Below are positions 1 through 7,544 of a DNA stretch of 25,576 bases, piece by piece; the first letter of the stretch is position 1, and every line of letters starts with the position of its first letter. The position numbers and the translations under genes were made by a program. This DNA is from a virus: IMG/VR virus record IMGVR_UViG_3300028569_002349, positions 1 to 25,576 of that record; one strand, 5' to 3'. Below the pieces are notes generated by a model. The model had not been told where the DNA came from. It ran no database searches and saw only the letters and a program-made list of their open reading frames with translations.

Positions 1-308
1 TCGATATTTGAAACTTTGAGGTTATTAAAGTTTCCAGTACCAGAAACATTTACGTTATTAAGGAAGGTTTTATTTCCAGAGATAAGTTGATCTCCAGTAG
101 TATAAACGATTGTATTTGGCAAAGTTACATTTGAGGCTTCACCAATTAAAAGAACTCCAGTGCCATTTACAGTAGGTCTAGAGTAAAAATTTTTAACTCC
201 AGATATATTTAGATCACCAGTATTAAAAACTAAATTAGGCGCAATAACTTCATAGACAAATTTTCCACTATTGGCTACTAATGTTTTAGCTTTAAAAATC
301 TGCGCCAT
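1..308 (-). CDS. Partial tail-fibre-like structural protein (N-terminal 102 residues)
   Basis: This reading frame starts with ATG at 308 (MAQIFKAKTLVANSGK...) and stays open to the left edge, so the C-terminus is missing. The start is supported by an AAGGAA ribosome-binding site about 10 bases upstream. The sequence carries two copies of a repeat of the form TGD-x2-ISG-x-K-x-F, at about residues 36-46 and 79-89, rich in Gly, Asn, Ser and Thr, as in the shafts of phage fibre and adhesin proteins. It is the last gene of the fibre module and follows a 114-base leader containing small hairpins and a GTGTAAT element. The assignment to a virion fibre is inferred from repeats and neighbours; I do not recognise a named family. 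Confidence 0.65.
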   Translation of the reverse strand, partial: MAQIFKAKTLVANSGKFVYEVIAPNLVFNTGDLNISGVKNFYSRPTVNGTGVLLIGEASNVTLPNTIVYTTGDQLISGNKTFLNNVNVSGTGNFNNLKVSNI

Positions 309-327
309 TTTCTTTTTATTCCTTTTG

Positions 328-364
328 TTGGTTTTTTAGGCCAATCTGTCGCTTTTTAAGGCGA
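328..364 (-). other. Two small tandem hairpins in the 5' leader of the fibre gene
   Basis: Two short inverted repeats lie side by side: TTGG (328-331) with CCAA (341-344), and TCGC (349-352) with GCGA (361-364). Their loops are nearly identical (TTTTTTAGG and TTTTTAAG), while the two stems differ but each keeps its pairing. They sit in the about 100-base gap between a GTGTAAT element and the start codon at 308. The stems are only 4 bp, so structure formation is uncertain. Confidence 0.3.
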
Positions 365-397
365 ACTAAAGAGTAAAAGAATTATTAATTCTATTAT

Positions 398-418
398 TCT
401 AGTGAATATTACACTAGA
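398..418. repeat. 7-bp perfect inverted repeat containing a GTGTAAT element
   Basis: TCTAGTG (398-404) is perfectly complementary to CACTAGA (412-418) with a 7-base spacer. It lies just after the stop codon (423-425) of the preceding fibre gene and overlaps the intergenic GTGTAAT element. It could be a weak hairpin at the transcript end or an operator-like palindrome; there is no U-run, so it is not a classical terminator. Confidence 0.35.
408..414 (-). promoter_or_regulatory. Intergenic GTGTAAT element, 99 bases before the gene at 308
   Basis: On the minus strand this reads AGTGTAATATTCAC. It is the copy with the longest distance to a start codon. That favours a transcription signal over a pure translation signal for this site. 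Confidence 0.5.
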
Positions 419-422
419 TTAT

Positions 423-1238
423 TTATTGCGTGGAAGCAAAAGTGTGAATATATACAGGAGTTTCTGCAATATTATCAGAAAGCACACCAGTGTATCCATC
501 TGATCCAACAGATCTAACACTAAGATTATACATAACTTCGCCTGGGACTTCTAATGTTGCTTGAACCTTTGGAGTGCCCACAAAAGCGACTGGATACATA
601 ATTGCATATGCGTCTAATCCCTGAGCTAATGGACTTCTAAATACTTGTTGACTAGATTTTGCAACATAAGTTGCATTTGCATAGCCACTTACAGTATTAA
701 TTTTATCATTTAAAATACTTCCAGTACTTGCGATTTGACCACTAAATAAAGTATCTTTAGAGTCAACGTAACCACTTAGTGACTGAATTCTGCTACTTAA
801 AATGCTACCAGTAGTTGCAAGTGCACCACTAATTGCTGATACATCAGCGCTGTTTGAACTAGTAAATGTACTAAATAGGTTATATAGAGTACTACCAGTT
901 AAGGCTAAATTGCTAGAAACTTGATTTGATAGAGCTTGAAAATATCCACTATTGCCTACTACTTTAATTTCGCCAAGTCCAGGGTCAACTTGAATGGTAA
1001 TTCCATCTTGACCTGTTATATAAACATTTCCTTGTAAATTATTTAAACTACCTACATCAGCATTAGCTTCGTTGATTAGGCCTTTTAAGTAACCACTAAT
1101 TCCAGTAAGTTCACTATAGTAAGCTAAACCACTGCCTCCAAACCCAAGTCTTAGTGTAGAGCTATTGTCCCAAGCTGCACTTTGAATTGGAGTTAAATTA
1201 TATCCACTAAGTCTAATATGTTTGAAGGCGCTAATCAT
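423..1238 (-). CDS. Tail fibre / receptor-binding-type protein
   Basis: The product is 271 residues starting with ATG at 1238, after a clear AAAGGAAA ribosome-binding site. The N-terminal third is Gly/Ser-rich. Residues about 130-190 contain a repeated pattern TGSIL-x2-[KR]I-x2-[LV]SGY, consistent with a trimeric shaft or coiled coil. The C-terminal about 65 residues form a compact beta-rich domain (YAIMYPVAFVGTPKVQ...) that resembles the C-terminus of the neighbouring protein at 1276-1824 and, loosely, H-type lectin-like fibre tips. It follows the collagen-like protein in the fibre module. A role in host adsorption is inferred from repeat architecture and context; no catalytic motif is visible. 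Confidence 0.65.
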   Translation of the reverse strand: MISAFKHIRLSGYNLTPIQSAAWDNSSTLRLGFGGSGLAYYSELTGISGYLKGLINEANADVGSLNNLQGNVYITGQDGITIQVDPGLGEIKVVGNSGYFQALSNQVSSNLALTGSTLYNLFSTFTSSNSADVSAISGALATTGSILSSRIQSLSGYVDSKDTLFSGQIASTGSILNDKINTVSGYANATYVAKSSQQVFRSPLAQGLDAYAIMYPVAFVGTPKVQATLEVPGEVMYNLSVRSVGSDGYTGVLSDNIAETPVYIHTFASTQ

Positions 1239-1261
1239 AAATTTTTATTTCCTTTTATACT

Positions 1262-1268
1262 ATTACAC
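1262..1268 (-). promoter_or_regulatory. Intergenic GTGTAAT element before the gene at 1238
   Basis: It reads TGTGTAATAGTATA on the minus strand, 23 bases before the ATG at 1238. A separate Shine-Dalgarno sequence (AAAGGAAA) lies between element and start, so the element itself is not the ribosome-binding site. Confidence 0.55.
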
Positions 1269-1275
1269 ATATATT

Positions 1276-1824
1276 TCATTTTTTTACTTGAATATTTAAA
1301 AAATATCCATTATTTAAAAGAGTATCGCTAAAGTTTATATAGAATCCAGCGTTAGTTATTGAACCAATTGAGAAATAATAAGCCATATCATCTACTGTAT
1401 TTTGAAAAGCGCAAACTACTGATTTTGGAATAGTATTTAATACTGTTGGATATTGTATGTAATAATTATCAGATCCAGCAGTAAGATTTGCTTTATAACC
1501 AACTACGTTTTCACCTTCGAAATATCCACTTAATGGAGATGCATCAATTTTGATTGATTTATAAGGATTTTGCTCTGTGTTTGTTAGTATTGAAATTCCA
1601 GTACCAGCAATAAATCTTAAAGTTTCTAATCCAGTGGGAATTAAATCTGTTTGGCCGCTTACATTTATTGTTTTAAAAATATCTGTGCCACCAGGTATTC
1701 CTTGAGGTCCTCGTGGACCATCTGCGCCAGGAATAAACACATTAGCATTCGCAGGATAACTTGGAGAAGTTACATCCGTTGTTATCGCATTTGGCAAAAT
1801 TACATCTACGATTACATCTGCCAT
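1276..1824 (-). CDS. Collagen-like fibre protein with beta-rich C-terminal domain
   Basis: The product is 182 residues. Near residues 33-45 it contains a short collagen-like Gly-X-Y run (GADGPRGPQGIPGG), a common flexible hinge in phage fibres. The C-terminal about 70 residues (YYIQYPTVLNTIPKSV...) parallel the C-terminal domain of the downstream fibre at 423-1238: a YP pair, then PK-V, then an aromatic strand and an SD/FSD turn. The ATG lies only 4 bases after the stop of the upstream gene, so translation is probably coupled. It is a candidate tail fibre or fibre tip protein; receptor specificity cannot be read from the sequence. Confidence 0.65.
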   Translation of the reverse strand: MADVIVDVILPNAITTDVTSPSYPANANVFIPGADGPRGPQGIPGGTDIFKTINVSGQTDLIPTGLETLRFIAGTGISILTNTEQNPYKSIKIDASPLSGYFEGENVVGYKANLTAGSDNYYIQYPTVLNTIPKSVVCAFQNTVDDMAYYFSIGSITNAGFYINFSDTLLNNGYFLNIQVKK

Positions 1825-1828
1825 AAAA

Positions 1829-2203
1829 TTAAAAAGATGTTACTTCTGGGCTTACAATGAACTTTCCTCTAATTAGCTTTATAGAATTACCAGTTGGTAC
1901 TCCATAAGGAAATCTTTCTATATCATAAACAAAAATTCCAACAGGAATAGCTGCCATTGTATAAGAATTTACATTTATATTTACTATACCAGATGGATAG
2001 TATGAACCATTATTACCAGAAACAATAAGTGGATTTAAATTAACTAAAACTTGTTGATCTCCTGTATGTCCATAAGCGTATTTTACAACTCCTCTAACAT
2101 CATATCCGCTTAAATTTACTGCATTATTATTAGAGTCTTTTACCCTTAATGAAAGTTGTAGGTTGTCGCCTTGAATAGTACTTATATTATATGAAGTAGC
2201 CAT
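1829..2203 (-). CDS. Small baseplate/tail structural protein, BppU-like N-terminal pattern
   Basis: The product is 124 residues. It starts with ISTIQGDNLQLSLRVKDSNN, followed by an NLSGYDVRG motif and ending with KLIRGKFIVSPEVT. This order (QGD-x-L, V-D-x-N, L-x-GY, then a closing G-x-F-x-V-x-PEVT) is a recurrent small beta-sandwich protein in phage tail-tip and baseplate operons, resembling the N-terminal part of baseplate upper proteins. It lies between the repeat adhesin and the collagen-like fibre, so an adaptor role between tail and fibre is plausible. The family match is by remembered pattern only. Confidence 0.55.
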   Translation of the reverse strand: MATSYNISTIQGDNLQLSLRVKDSNNNAVNLSGYDVRGVVKYAYGHTGDQQVLVNLNPLIVSGNNGSYYPSGIVNINVNSYTMAAIPVGIFVYDIERFPYGVPTGNSIKLIRGKFIVSPEVTSF

Positions 2204-2210
2204 ATAATAA

Positions 2211-2217
2211 ATTACAC
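2211..2217 (-). promoter_or_regulatory. Intergenic GTGTAAT element before the gene at 2203
   Basis: It reads GGTGTAATTTATTAT on the minus strand, 7 bases before ATG 2203. No Shine-Dalgarno sequence is visible in this gap. Confidence 0.55.
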
Positions 2218-2245
2218 CAATTAAAAATAATTAAAAATTAATAAT

Positions 2246-3766
2246 TTAAGGAACATTCATTCTAACGCCATTCATTCTTAAAGCGCCATATAAATTTATT
2301 CCAGTTGTAGTGATATTTATACCAATTCCACTTATGCTTCCATTTGTATCTTTAAAATTAAATCCTATAAATATTCCGCTTTCATTAAGTATAACAGAGT
2401 TATTTGCGCCAAGCATATACATTGTAGATGCACCACTTAATAAATTATCTTGACCTATAATTGTGGAATTTTCTGCACTTATAGATCGATTTGAAGTTCC
2501 AAAAATATTTGAATAATTATTATCTATAGATTTATTACTCGCTCCAAAAACATAAGAATTTGATGTATAAAATATGGCATTTGAGTTTCCAAAAAATCCA
2601 TTATTATAAGAATCGGTATCAATGCCAGTAAACGGAGAATTTCCAAATGTATCGCGAACAACTGTATCATTGATAGAATTAGTTTTACCAACGATCAAAT
2701 TACTGTTTGCACCAGTTAAAGTATTAGTTGATCCAAAAATTGAATTCTCGTAAGCTCTAAAACTAGTAGTATTAGAATTACCAATGATTATTTCCTGCGA
2801 ACTCTTTAAATCATTGAAATTTCCAACTATGAAATTTTGGGATCCACTGAACATTCTGTTGGTTTCTCCAAAAGTAAAGCTTCTACTAGTACCTTCATTA
2901 ACATTATACATGCCAACAACAAAATCTTTGTTACCTCTAGATGATTCATTTTCTAGACCAATTAAATTTACATTTGTAACTGTGGTTGCGTCATTTCTTG
3001 TCCCAACAATTAAATTTTCTCCACTTATATTATAAATATTATGATAATATCCAAAAATCGCTGAGTTTTGTGCTCTTGTGAGTGAGTTCATATCACCAAC
3101 ACAAGTTACAAATCTTATTCCAGATGTACAAAAATTATTAGATCCTAAAATAGTTGCATTTCTTGAAGCATATCCACTAAAAGCAGTTATATATTTAGGT
3201 TCAAATTTTACGTTACCATCTATATCATCTATATAATCTGCAAATAATATATTACCTCTTCCAAAAATATTCGAATCATAAATTCCAGAAACATAATTTG
3301 CAGATCCAATGCTGGTATGATAATATGAATTTCTTATAACATTATCTATACCATATGCATAAGCTCCGTAATTTAAAAGACTTTCGTTACTGCATCCTAT
3401 TAAATTATTTCCAACACCAGATGTCGATACGTTTCCATGTCCTATAACATATTCTCCAAAATCACCAGTAGTCCTTATTTCTGCGGTTGTAAGAACTGTG
3501 TTATTTTTTCCTATTAAAATACTCGTAGATGAATCTTTATCGAATAAAAAATTTGATTGACCAATTAAAAGTCTAGAGTTATAGATTTTATCTGCAGCTA
3601 AATCTGGTATATAAAGCCCACTAAATTTACCTTGTTCAAATGTAGGACTAGGAAAAGCTCTTCCATCTTGATGCGCTAAGTAGATGCCACTTTTATCTGA
3701 ACCAAACTCAGCAAAATTATTTTGTGGTTTTCTATAATTTTGTAGGTATATTTGACCAGTTATCAT
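2246..3766 (-). CDS. Large repeat adhesin / fibre with about 20 'IGxxN' repeats
   Basis: The product is 506 residues. After an N-terminal segment with SGIYLAHQDGR and FSGLYIPDL, residues about 65-480 are built of about 20 degenerate repeats of 17-24 residues, each centred on [IVF]-[FIV]-G-x2-N (for example LLIGQSN, SIFGYYHN, NLIVGTRN, NIFGTSN). Regular glycine-asparagine turns with alternating hydrophobic residues suggest a beta-roll or beta-helix, as in trimeric autotransporter heads (YadA/Hia-type) and some phage fibres. Asn and Ser are very abundant and there is no catalytic motif. The C-terminus (INITTTGINLYGALRMNGVRM) looks like a capping strand. It opens the fibre module downstream of the head genes. 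Adhesin or fibre function is inferred. Confidence 0.65.
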   Translation of the reverse strand: MITGQIYLQNYRKPQNNFAEFGSDKSGIYLAHQDGRAFPSPTFEQGKFSGLYIPDLAADKIYNSRLLIGQSNFLFDKDSSTSILIGKNNTVLTTAEIRTTGDFGEYVIGHGNVSTSGVGNNLIGCSNESLLNYGAYAYGIDNVIRNSYYHTSIGSANYVSGIYDSNIFGRGNILFADYIDDIDGNVKFEPKYITAFSGYASRNATILGSNNFCTSGIRFVTCVGDMNSLTRAQNSAIFGYYHNIYNISGENLIVGTRNDATTVTNVNLIGLENESSRGNKDFVVGMYNVNEGTSRSFTFGETNRMFSGSQNFIVGNFNDLKSSQEIIIGNSNTTSFRAYENSIFGSTNTLTGANSNLIVGKTNSINDTVVRDTFGNSPFTGIDTDSYNNGFFGNSNAIFYTSNSYVFGASNKSIDNNYSNIFGTSNRSISAENSTIIGQDNLLSGASTMYMLGANNSVILNESGIFIGFNFKDTNGSISGIGINITTTGINLYGALRMNGVRMNVP

Positions 3767-3774
3767 TTCTAGTT

Positions 3775-3781
3775 ATTACAC
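3775..3781 (-). promoter_or_regulatory. Intergenic GTGTAAT element before the gene at 3766
   Basis: It reads GGTGTAATAACTAG on the minus strand, 8 bases before ATG 3766, with no Shine-Dalgarno sequence visible between. Confidence 0.55.
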
Positions 3782-3804
3782 CTAACATTTCCAAAAAATT
3801 TACT

Positions 3805-4152
3805 TTACTTTCCTTCAGAAAGAATATCTTTTGATTTTTTATCTAAATTAACTAAATTTTCTGAATTTTTTGGTAACTTAAACATAGACATATATTTTCT
3901 AAATTCGCTTGTTAATCTTTTTGTGAGAGTTTCTCTATTATCAATAGGAATTAACCCAATTTTCTTCGCGTGATCTTGTAGATCGCTCTTATTGAGATCG
4001 TTTAAATAATTCAAGTAATCCTGTAGATTTGATGTTTTATACTTACTAGACCCGTCATCACCCCAGATTTGATCTAATGTTTTGTATTGAGTATCTTCTA
4101 TTTTTCCATGAGTTTGGGAAAGTTCTTGTAGTTTTTTTATTGGTTTTGGCAT
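3805..4152 (-). CDS. Small head-module protein with SAP-like helical segment
   Basis: The product is 115 charged residues. Residues about 42-90 contain the pattern LQDYLNYLNDLNKSDLQDHAKKIG followed by IDNRETLTKRL, the helix-turn-helix layout of SAP-like or Rho-N-like DNA-binding motifs. Similar short proteins follow the major capsid gene in several tailed phages. The ATG at 4152 has a strong AAGGAG ribosome-binding site. It is separated from the capsid gene by a rho-independent terminator and has its own candidate promoter. A DNA-binding or head-completion role is inferred; the exact family is uncertain. Confidence 0.5.
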   Translation of the reverse strand: MPKPIKKLQELSQTHGKIEDTQYKTLDQIWGDDGSSKYKTSNLQDYLNYLNDLNKSDLQDHAKKIGLIPIDNRETLTKRLTSEFRKYMSMFKLPKNSENLVNLDKKSKDILSEGK

Positions 4153-4169
4153 ATTATCTCCTTAATTAT

Positions 4170-4198
4170 ATTATAGTTGCAATAAATTAAAAGTCCAA
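4170..4198 (-). promoter_or_regulatory. Candidate sigma70-type promoter for the gene at 4152
   Basis: On the minus strand, TTGGAC (4198-4193) is followed after 17 bases by a perfect TATAAT (4175-4170), then by AAGGAG and the ATG at 4152. The -35 box matches consensus only in its first three bases. Its position just downstream of a terminator makes a restart promoter plausible. A TATAAATA octamer (4208-4201) lies just upstream. Confidence 0.4.
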
Positions 4199-4209
4199 AG
4201 TATTTATAC

Positions 4210-4247
4210 AAAAAAAGACCCAGTAGGGATTATCCTACTGGGCCTTT
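4210..4247 (-). terminator. Rho-independent terminator downstream of the major capsid gene
   Basis: On the minus strand a 9-bp GC-rich stem (CCCAGTAGG 4219-4227 paired with CCTACTGGG 4234-4242) with a 6-base loop is extended, after one mismatch, by four more pairs and followed by a run of seven T residues (4216-4210). It sits 20 bases after the capsid stop codon, so it ends or attenuates the head transcript. Confidence 0.88.
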
Positions 4248-4267
4248 AAATTTAATCTAATTATTAA

Positions 4268-5353
4268 TTAGATTTTAATTCCAACGATTGCACGAGCATC
4301 GATACAAACGCGACCCTCTTCGAGAGAACCGTAGAAACCAGTTTTCTCAGAGCGAGCGGCGAATTGATCATCTGGAAGAACAGAGAATGTTGAACCAGAA
4401 TCAGCATTACGAGCGATTGGACGAACAAACGCTTCTTTGCTTAGATCAAGACCGATGGCTAATTCGTGAGTTGTAGAAGCAAAACCGTAATCGCCTTTGA
4501 ATGCACCGAATAGTGCACCGTATTTAGCATTTACGCCTAGTTCTACTAGCTCATGAATTGTAACTCCGTAGAGTGATTCTGTGCCAGCGCCGCGATAGAT
4601 TTCTTCACGAGCTGAATCAGGAAGATTTGTTCCTCCACCTGTAGTGAATGGTTGATAAGCAAATGAGCGAATATCTTCTTTAACCTCTGGGCTAACAAAT
4701 AGATCTGTTAATCCGTAGGTATCAATTGTTGTTCCACCAGCAGAAGATGTGTTTAATCTTTTTACTAGTGTCATTAACTTATTAAGGTCAGCTAGAGCGA
4801 ATGATCCTGCTGTAGTAGCTCCAACGATATGACCGTTGGAAACCAATGCGCCAGATCCTGTTCCAGGGGTACGAGCTTCTGCAAGAGCTTTAAGTACTAC
4901 TGCCCAAGCGTTACGTTCTTGTTTTACGAGAACTTCGTTGGTCATTTTCTCTACGGCTTTGCTTACTACGTCAATACGACCGCGACGAGCATAACGCTTC
5001 AAGAAGCTGACTGCTGCATCTAAACGGTAAGTAGAGACTTTAAGTTCGTTGAACCCTTCGACTGCTGAAGATGGAAGACCACCTGCTACATTTTGACTCC
5101 AAACTGTAACATAATCTTGACCACTTTGATCATGCCATAAATCCAAAGGAAGACTGGGATTATCGTCTTCATCATATGGAGCATCGCTATAAATTGCACT
5201 TGCTGTTCCAGCTTGCATTAGCACTTTGCTAACAACTGGTCCAATAAATGCTGCAAAAGCTTCGGTGGCTTCACGAGCTACAGCAGTATCTCTACTGCCC
5301 ATAGCTTTTACAAGCTCAACTTGCTCTGGTGTATTTTTGAGTTTAATTTTCAT
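4268..5353 (-). CDS. Major capsid protein (HK97-fold type, inferred)
   Basis: The product is 361 residues. It follows the protease-scaffold and decoration genes in the standard head order and is followed by a strong terminator. Its GC content is clearly higher and its codon use more restricted than in flanking genes, as expected for the most abundant virion protein. The N-terminus is helical and charged; a long helix (residues about 125-160, LKRYARRGRIDVVSKAVEKM...) fits the spine helix of HK97-type shells, and the C-terminal third is beta-rich. The ATG at 5353 has AAGGAAAA upstream. The call rests on gene order, size and composition rather than a diagnostic motif. Confidence 0.85.
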   Translation of the reverse strand: MKIKLKNTPEQVELVKAMGSRDTAVAREATEAFAAFIGPVVSKVLMQAGTASAIYSDAPYDEDDNPSLPLDLWHDQSGQDYVTVWSQNVAGGLPSSAVEGFNELKVSTYRLDAAVSFLKRYARRGRIDVVSKAVEKMTNEVLVKQERNAWAVVLKALAEARTPGTGSGALVSNGHIVGATTAGSFALADLNKLMTLVKRLNTSSAGGTTIDTYGLTDLFVSPEVKEDIRSFAYQPFTTGGGTNLPDSAREEIYRGAGTESLYGVTIHELVELGVNAKYGALFGAFKGDYGFASTTHELAIGLDLSKEAFVRPIARNADSGSTFSVLPDDQFAARSEKTGFYGSLEEGRVCIDARAIVGIKI

Positions 5354-5372
5354 TTTATATTTTTTCCTTAAA

Positions 5373-5993
5373 TTAGAAGTTAAGCTTAACTAGAGCAATA
5401 CCATTTACTGGCTTGCTTAGTAAAGTTCCAACTTTATTAGCAGGTGTAGCACCATTTGCAGTGCTGTCTACTGTGCTGAGTTCTCCAGCGCTTAGATTGC
5501 TGATGAAAACTCCTGCACCAACATTAGCTGCAGAAGAGATTTCAGTTCCGCTATAGACGATAACTCCTCTAGTAAGAACTGGAACTCCTTGACCACTAAT
5601 TACAACGCCTTTTTCACTGGCTTTGCGTGGATTGAAAACTAGTTTTTCGCCGTTTTCATCAAGTTCTTGGGTGCTCATTAGGGTAATGCCAAGAGGGGCA
5701 GAACCAGAATTAGCAGCTTGAACTTTAGCTGTTAAAACGTAACGGTTAGAAACAACGTTAGATAATCCAGGGATAGAAAGTGTTCCGCCTAGATCAACTG
5801 GGATTGTTCCGAGGAAACCAGTTCCACCAAGTGCTGTTGAATCAGTTACTGGTTGAAATCCGTTTCCTGCGACTTTAACTACTGTGCCTGCGGTAGCAAT
5901 AACGCCATTAGCGTCTTGCGCACCATCAAAAGCAAATAGATTGACTACATCGTGTTCGCTGTAATCTCTGTATGGTCTGAGTGTATGTGCCAT
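5373..5993 (-). CDS. Putative capsid decoration / head structural protein
   Basis: The product is 206 residues, beta-rich and Gly/Ala/Ser/Val-rich, with a start (MAHTLRPYRDYSEHDVVN...) typical of small head proteins. It lies between the protease-scaffold and the major capsid gene, the place held by decoration proteins (lambda gpD position) in many phages. AAGGAG precedes the ATG at 5993. Like the capsid gene it has relatively high GC, suggesting high expression. No cysteines stand out and no enzyme motif is present. Decoration or cement function is inferred from position and composition. Confidence 0.6.
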   Translation of the reverse strand: MAHTLRPYRDYSEHDVVNLFAFDGAQDANGVIATAGTVVKVAGNGFQPVTDSTALGGTGFLGTIPVDLGGTLSIPGLSNVVSNRYVLTAKVQAANSGSAPLGITLMSTQELDENGEKLVFNPRKASEKGVVISGQGVPVLTRGVIVYSGTEISSAANVGAGVFISNLSAGELSTVDSTANGATPANKVGTLLSKPVNGIALVKLNF

Positions 5994-6006
5994 ATATTAT
6001 TTCTCC

Positions 6007-7533
6007 TTATTTTATATCAAATCCTTCAAAACCAAAAGCTTTGCTGTATTTTTCGCGTAGCGAAACATCAGCGGTTGCTGTTGAGTTTGGAATAGAATTT
6101 TTCTCAACGTTAGAATTGTCGAGAACTTCATCTACAACTTCGGTTGCAGATTGTTCTGAAGATGCTGAAGCTTTAACTTCTTCTTTAATTTCAGAAGCTT
6201 TAGCTTTTTTCATTTCTTCTTCTTTTGCTTTTTTAGCAGCTTTATTTTTTTCTTTCATAAGAACTGTCATCTTATTTTTGTAAGCAGCAAAAGATTCTTC
6301 ATTTAAATCTTTAATATCAGTAGCAAGAACTTGACGATCTTCATCAGATAGATCAAATTCTTCATCAAAAGATGCCATTCTTAGATTGAAGGCTTCTTCG
6401 TTAGCTTTGGCTACTTTTTCTTCTTCGAACTTAATTAAAGCAGCTTTGACTCTTTCGAGTTCTTCTTTAATCTTTTCGCTTTCAGCAGAAAGAGCTTCAT
6501 ATTTTTCGTTAGTAGCTTTGATAGAGAGATCTTTTTCATTCTTCTCTGCTACGAAGACTTCAGAAGCTTTCTTTAGCTCTTCTTGAATAAAATCGGTTAC
6601 GCTAGAAGCTTTAACTTGCTTCAATAGCTCATCGGTTATTTGGTTGATATTTTCTATTTTCATAATTATTCTGTTTATAACTCCTTCTTGGTTTACAGTG
6701 TTTTTATCGTTTTGTGAAATGTTATTTTCATTAATATCTGAAGAATCAGATTCGTCTTCTTTTGATTTAAAATCAATAATCGCTATTTCATTGTTATCTT
6801 TTACAGCAACACCTTGTACATCTGCTGCTGGATTAGCTGTTAATCCTATGCCTAGTGGAATAACACTTCCTAAAACTTGGCGATAAATAGATGTATTTTT
6901 ATCTATTTTACCAGAACCGCCAAAAGCTTTTAAATTTTTCTTTAGCTTATCTTTTTGTTTTTCGTCAGATATGAATTTTGCATCTTCTAAATTTTTATTA
7001 TCATCATTAAGAAGAACTAAATCATATTCATTAAATCCAAGTTCCCAACTAGCACTAACATTCATGTAGTTTTCGCTAGATGGATCATTACTATCTTCAA
7101 TAAGATTTGATAATTGAGGATTTATAATCTTCCAGATTACTCCACCAAGAGTAATATAAAATGGCTCTTTCATATCTTTAACTTCGTCTTCTGTGAGGAT
7201 ATCATTACTGCCAAATTTACTAAAATTAGCAGCTAATATACAACCAACTACTTTTGTTCTATCATGTTCTACATTAATTGGTTTATTAATAAAATTTTTA
7301 ACTATCTCTGCTGCTGTCAATGAATCGACAACATCACCATTTTTATTTACTCTATTAATCACACAAGCATCAAAAGCAATAGGAAGCAAATCTATATTTT
7401 TTTCTGTATCAATTTCTGGAAGGAATTTTCTTAAATTATTAATTGAAGCTAAAGAAAGATATTTATCTTTTTCTTCACTTACTAGAGGTTTTATTTTAAG
7501 ATTTGCAAATGTAGTTGTAAATTGAAAATTCAT
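6007..7533 (-). CDS. Prohead protease fused to scaffold (core) protein
   Basis: The product is 508 residues with two parts. Residues 45-270 resemble herpesvirus-type/phage prohead proteases: an FDACVINRVNKNGD segment, then PINVEHD with His90, then YMNVSASWELGF with Ser160 or Ser162 as candidate nucleophile, ending in PLGIGLTANPAADVQGVAV. Residues 290-460 are a long Lys/Glu/Ala-rich coiled coil, as expected for an internal scaffold, ending with a short conserved-looking tail (SLREKYSKAFGFEGFDIK). An in-frame ATG at 6663-6661 (Met291) lies exactly at the domain boundary and could give a scaffold-only product. No Shine-Dalgarno is seen before ATG 7533; it starts 11 bases after the upstream stop. 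Confidence 0.8.
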   Translation of the reverse strand: MNFQFTTTFANLKIKPLVSEEKDKYLSLASINNLRKFLPEIDTEKNIDLLPIAFDACVINRVNKNGDVVDSLTAAEIVKNFINKPINVEHDRTKVVGCILAANFSKFGSNDILTEDEVKDMKEPFYITLGGVIWKIINPQLSNLIEDSNDPSSENYMNVSASWELGFNEYDLVLLNDDNKNLEDAKFISDEKQKDKLKKNLKAFGGSGKIDKNTSIYRQVLGSVIPLGIGLTANPAADVQGVAVKDNNEIAIIDFKSKEDESDSSDINENNISQNDKNTVNQEGVINRIIMKIENINQITDELLKQVKASSVTDFIQEELKKASEVFVAEKNEKDLSIKATNEKYEALSAESEKIKEELERVKAALIKFEEEKVAKANEEAFNLRMASFDEEFDLSDEDRQVLATDIKDLNEESFAAYKNKMTVLMKEKNKAAKKAKEEEMKKAKASEIKEEVKASASSEQSATEVVDEVLDNSNVEKNSIPNSTATADVSLREKYSKAFGFEGFDIK

Positions 7534-7544
7534 ATTTTTATATA

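Noticed and set aside
4201-4208. TATAAATA, identical to the T4 late promoter octamer
   Set aside because: The octamer is expected several times by chance in DNA this AT-rich, and this copy borders the T-run of the terminator; it is not kept as a separate promoter call.
5981-7525. Several plus-strand open frames opposite the protease-scaffold gene (for example 6386-6586 and 7193-7525)
   Set aside because: They are Ser/Phe/Leu-rich mirror frames of a Glu/Lys-rich coiled-coil gene, have no ribosome-binding site and no recognisable domain.
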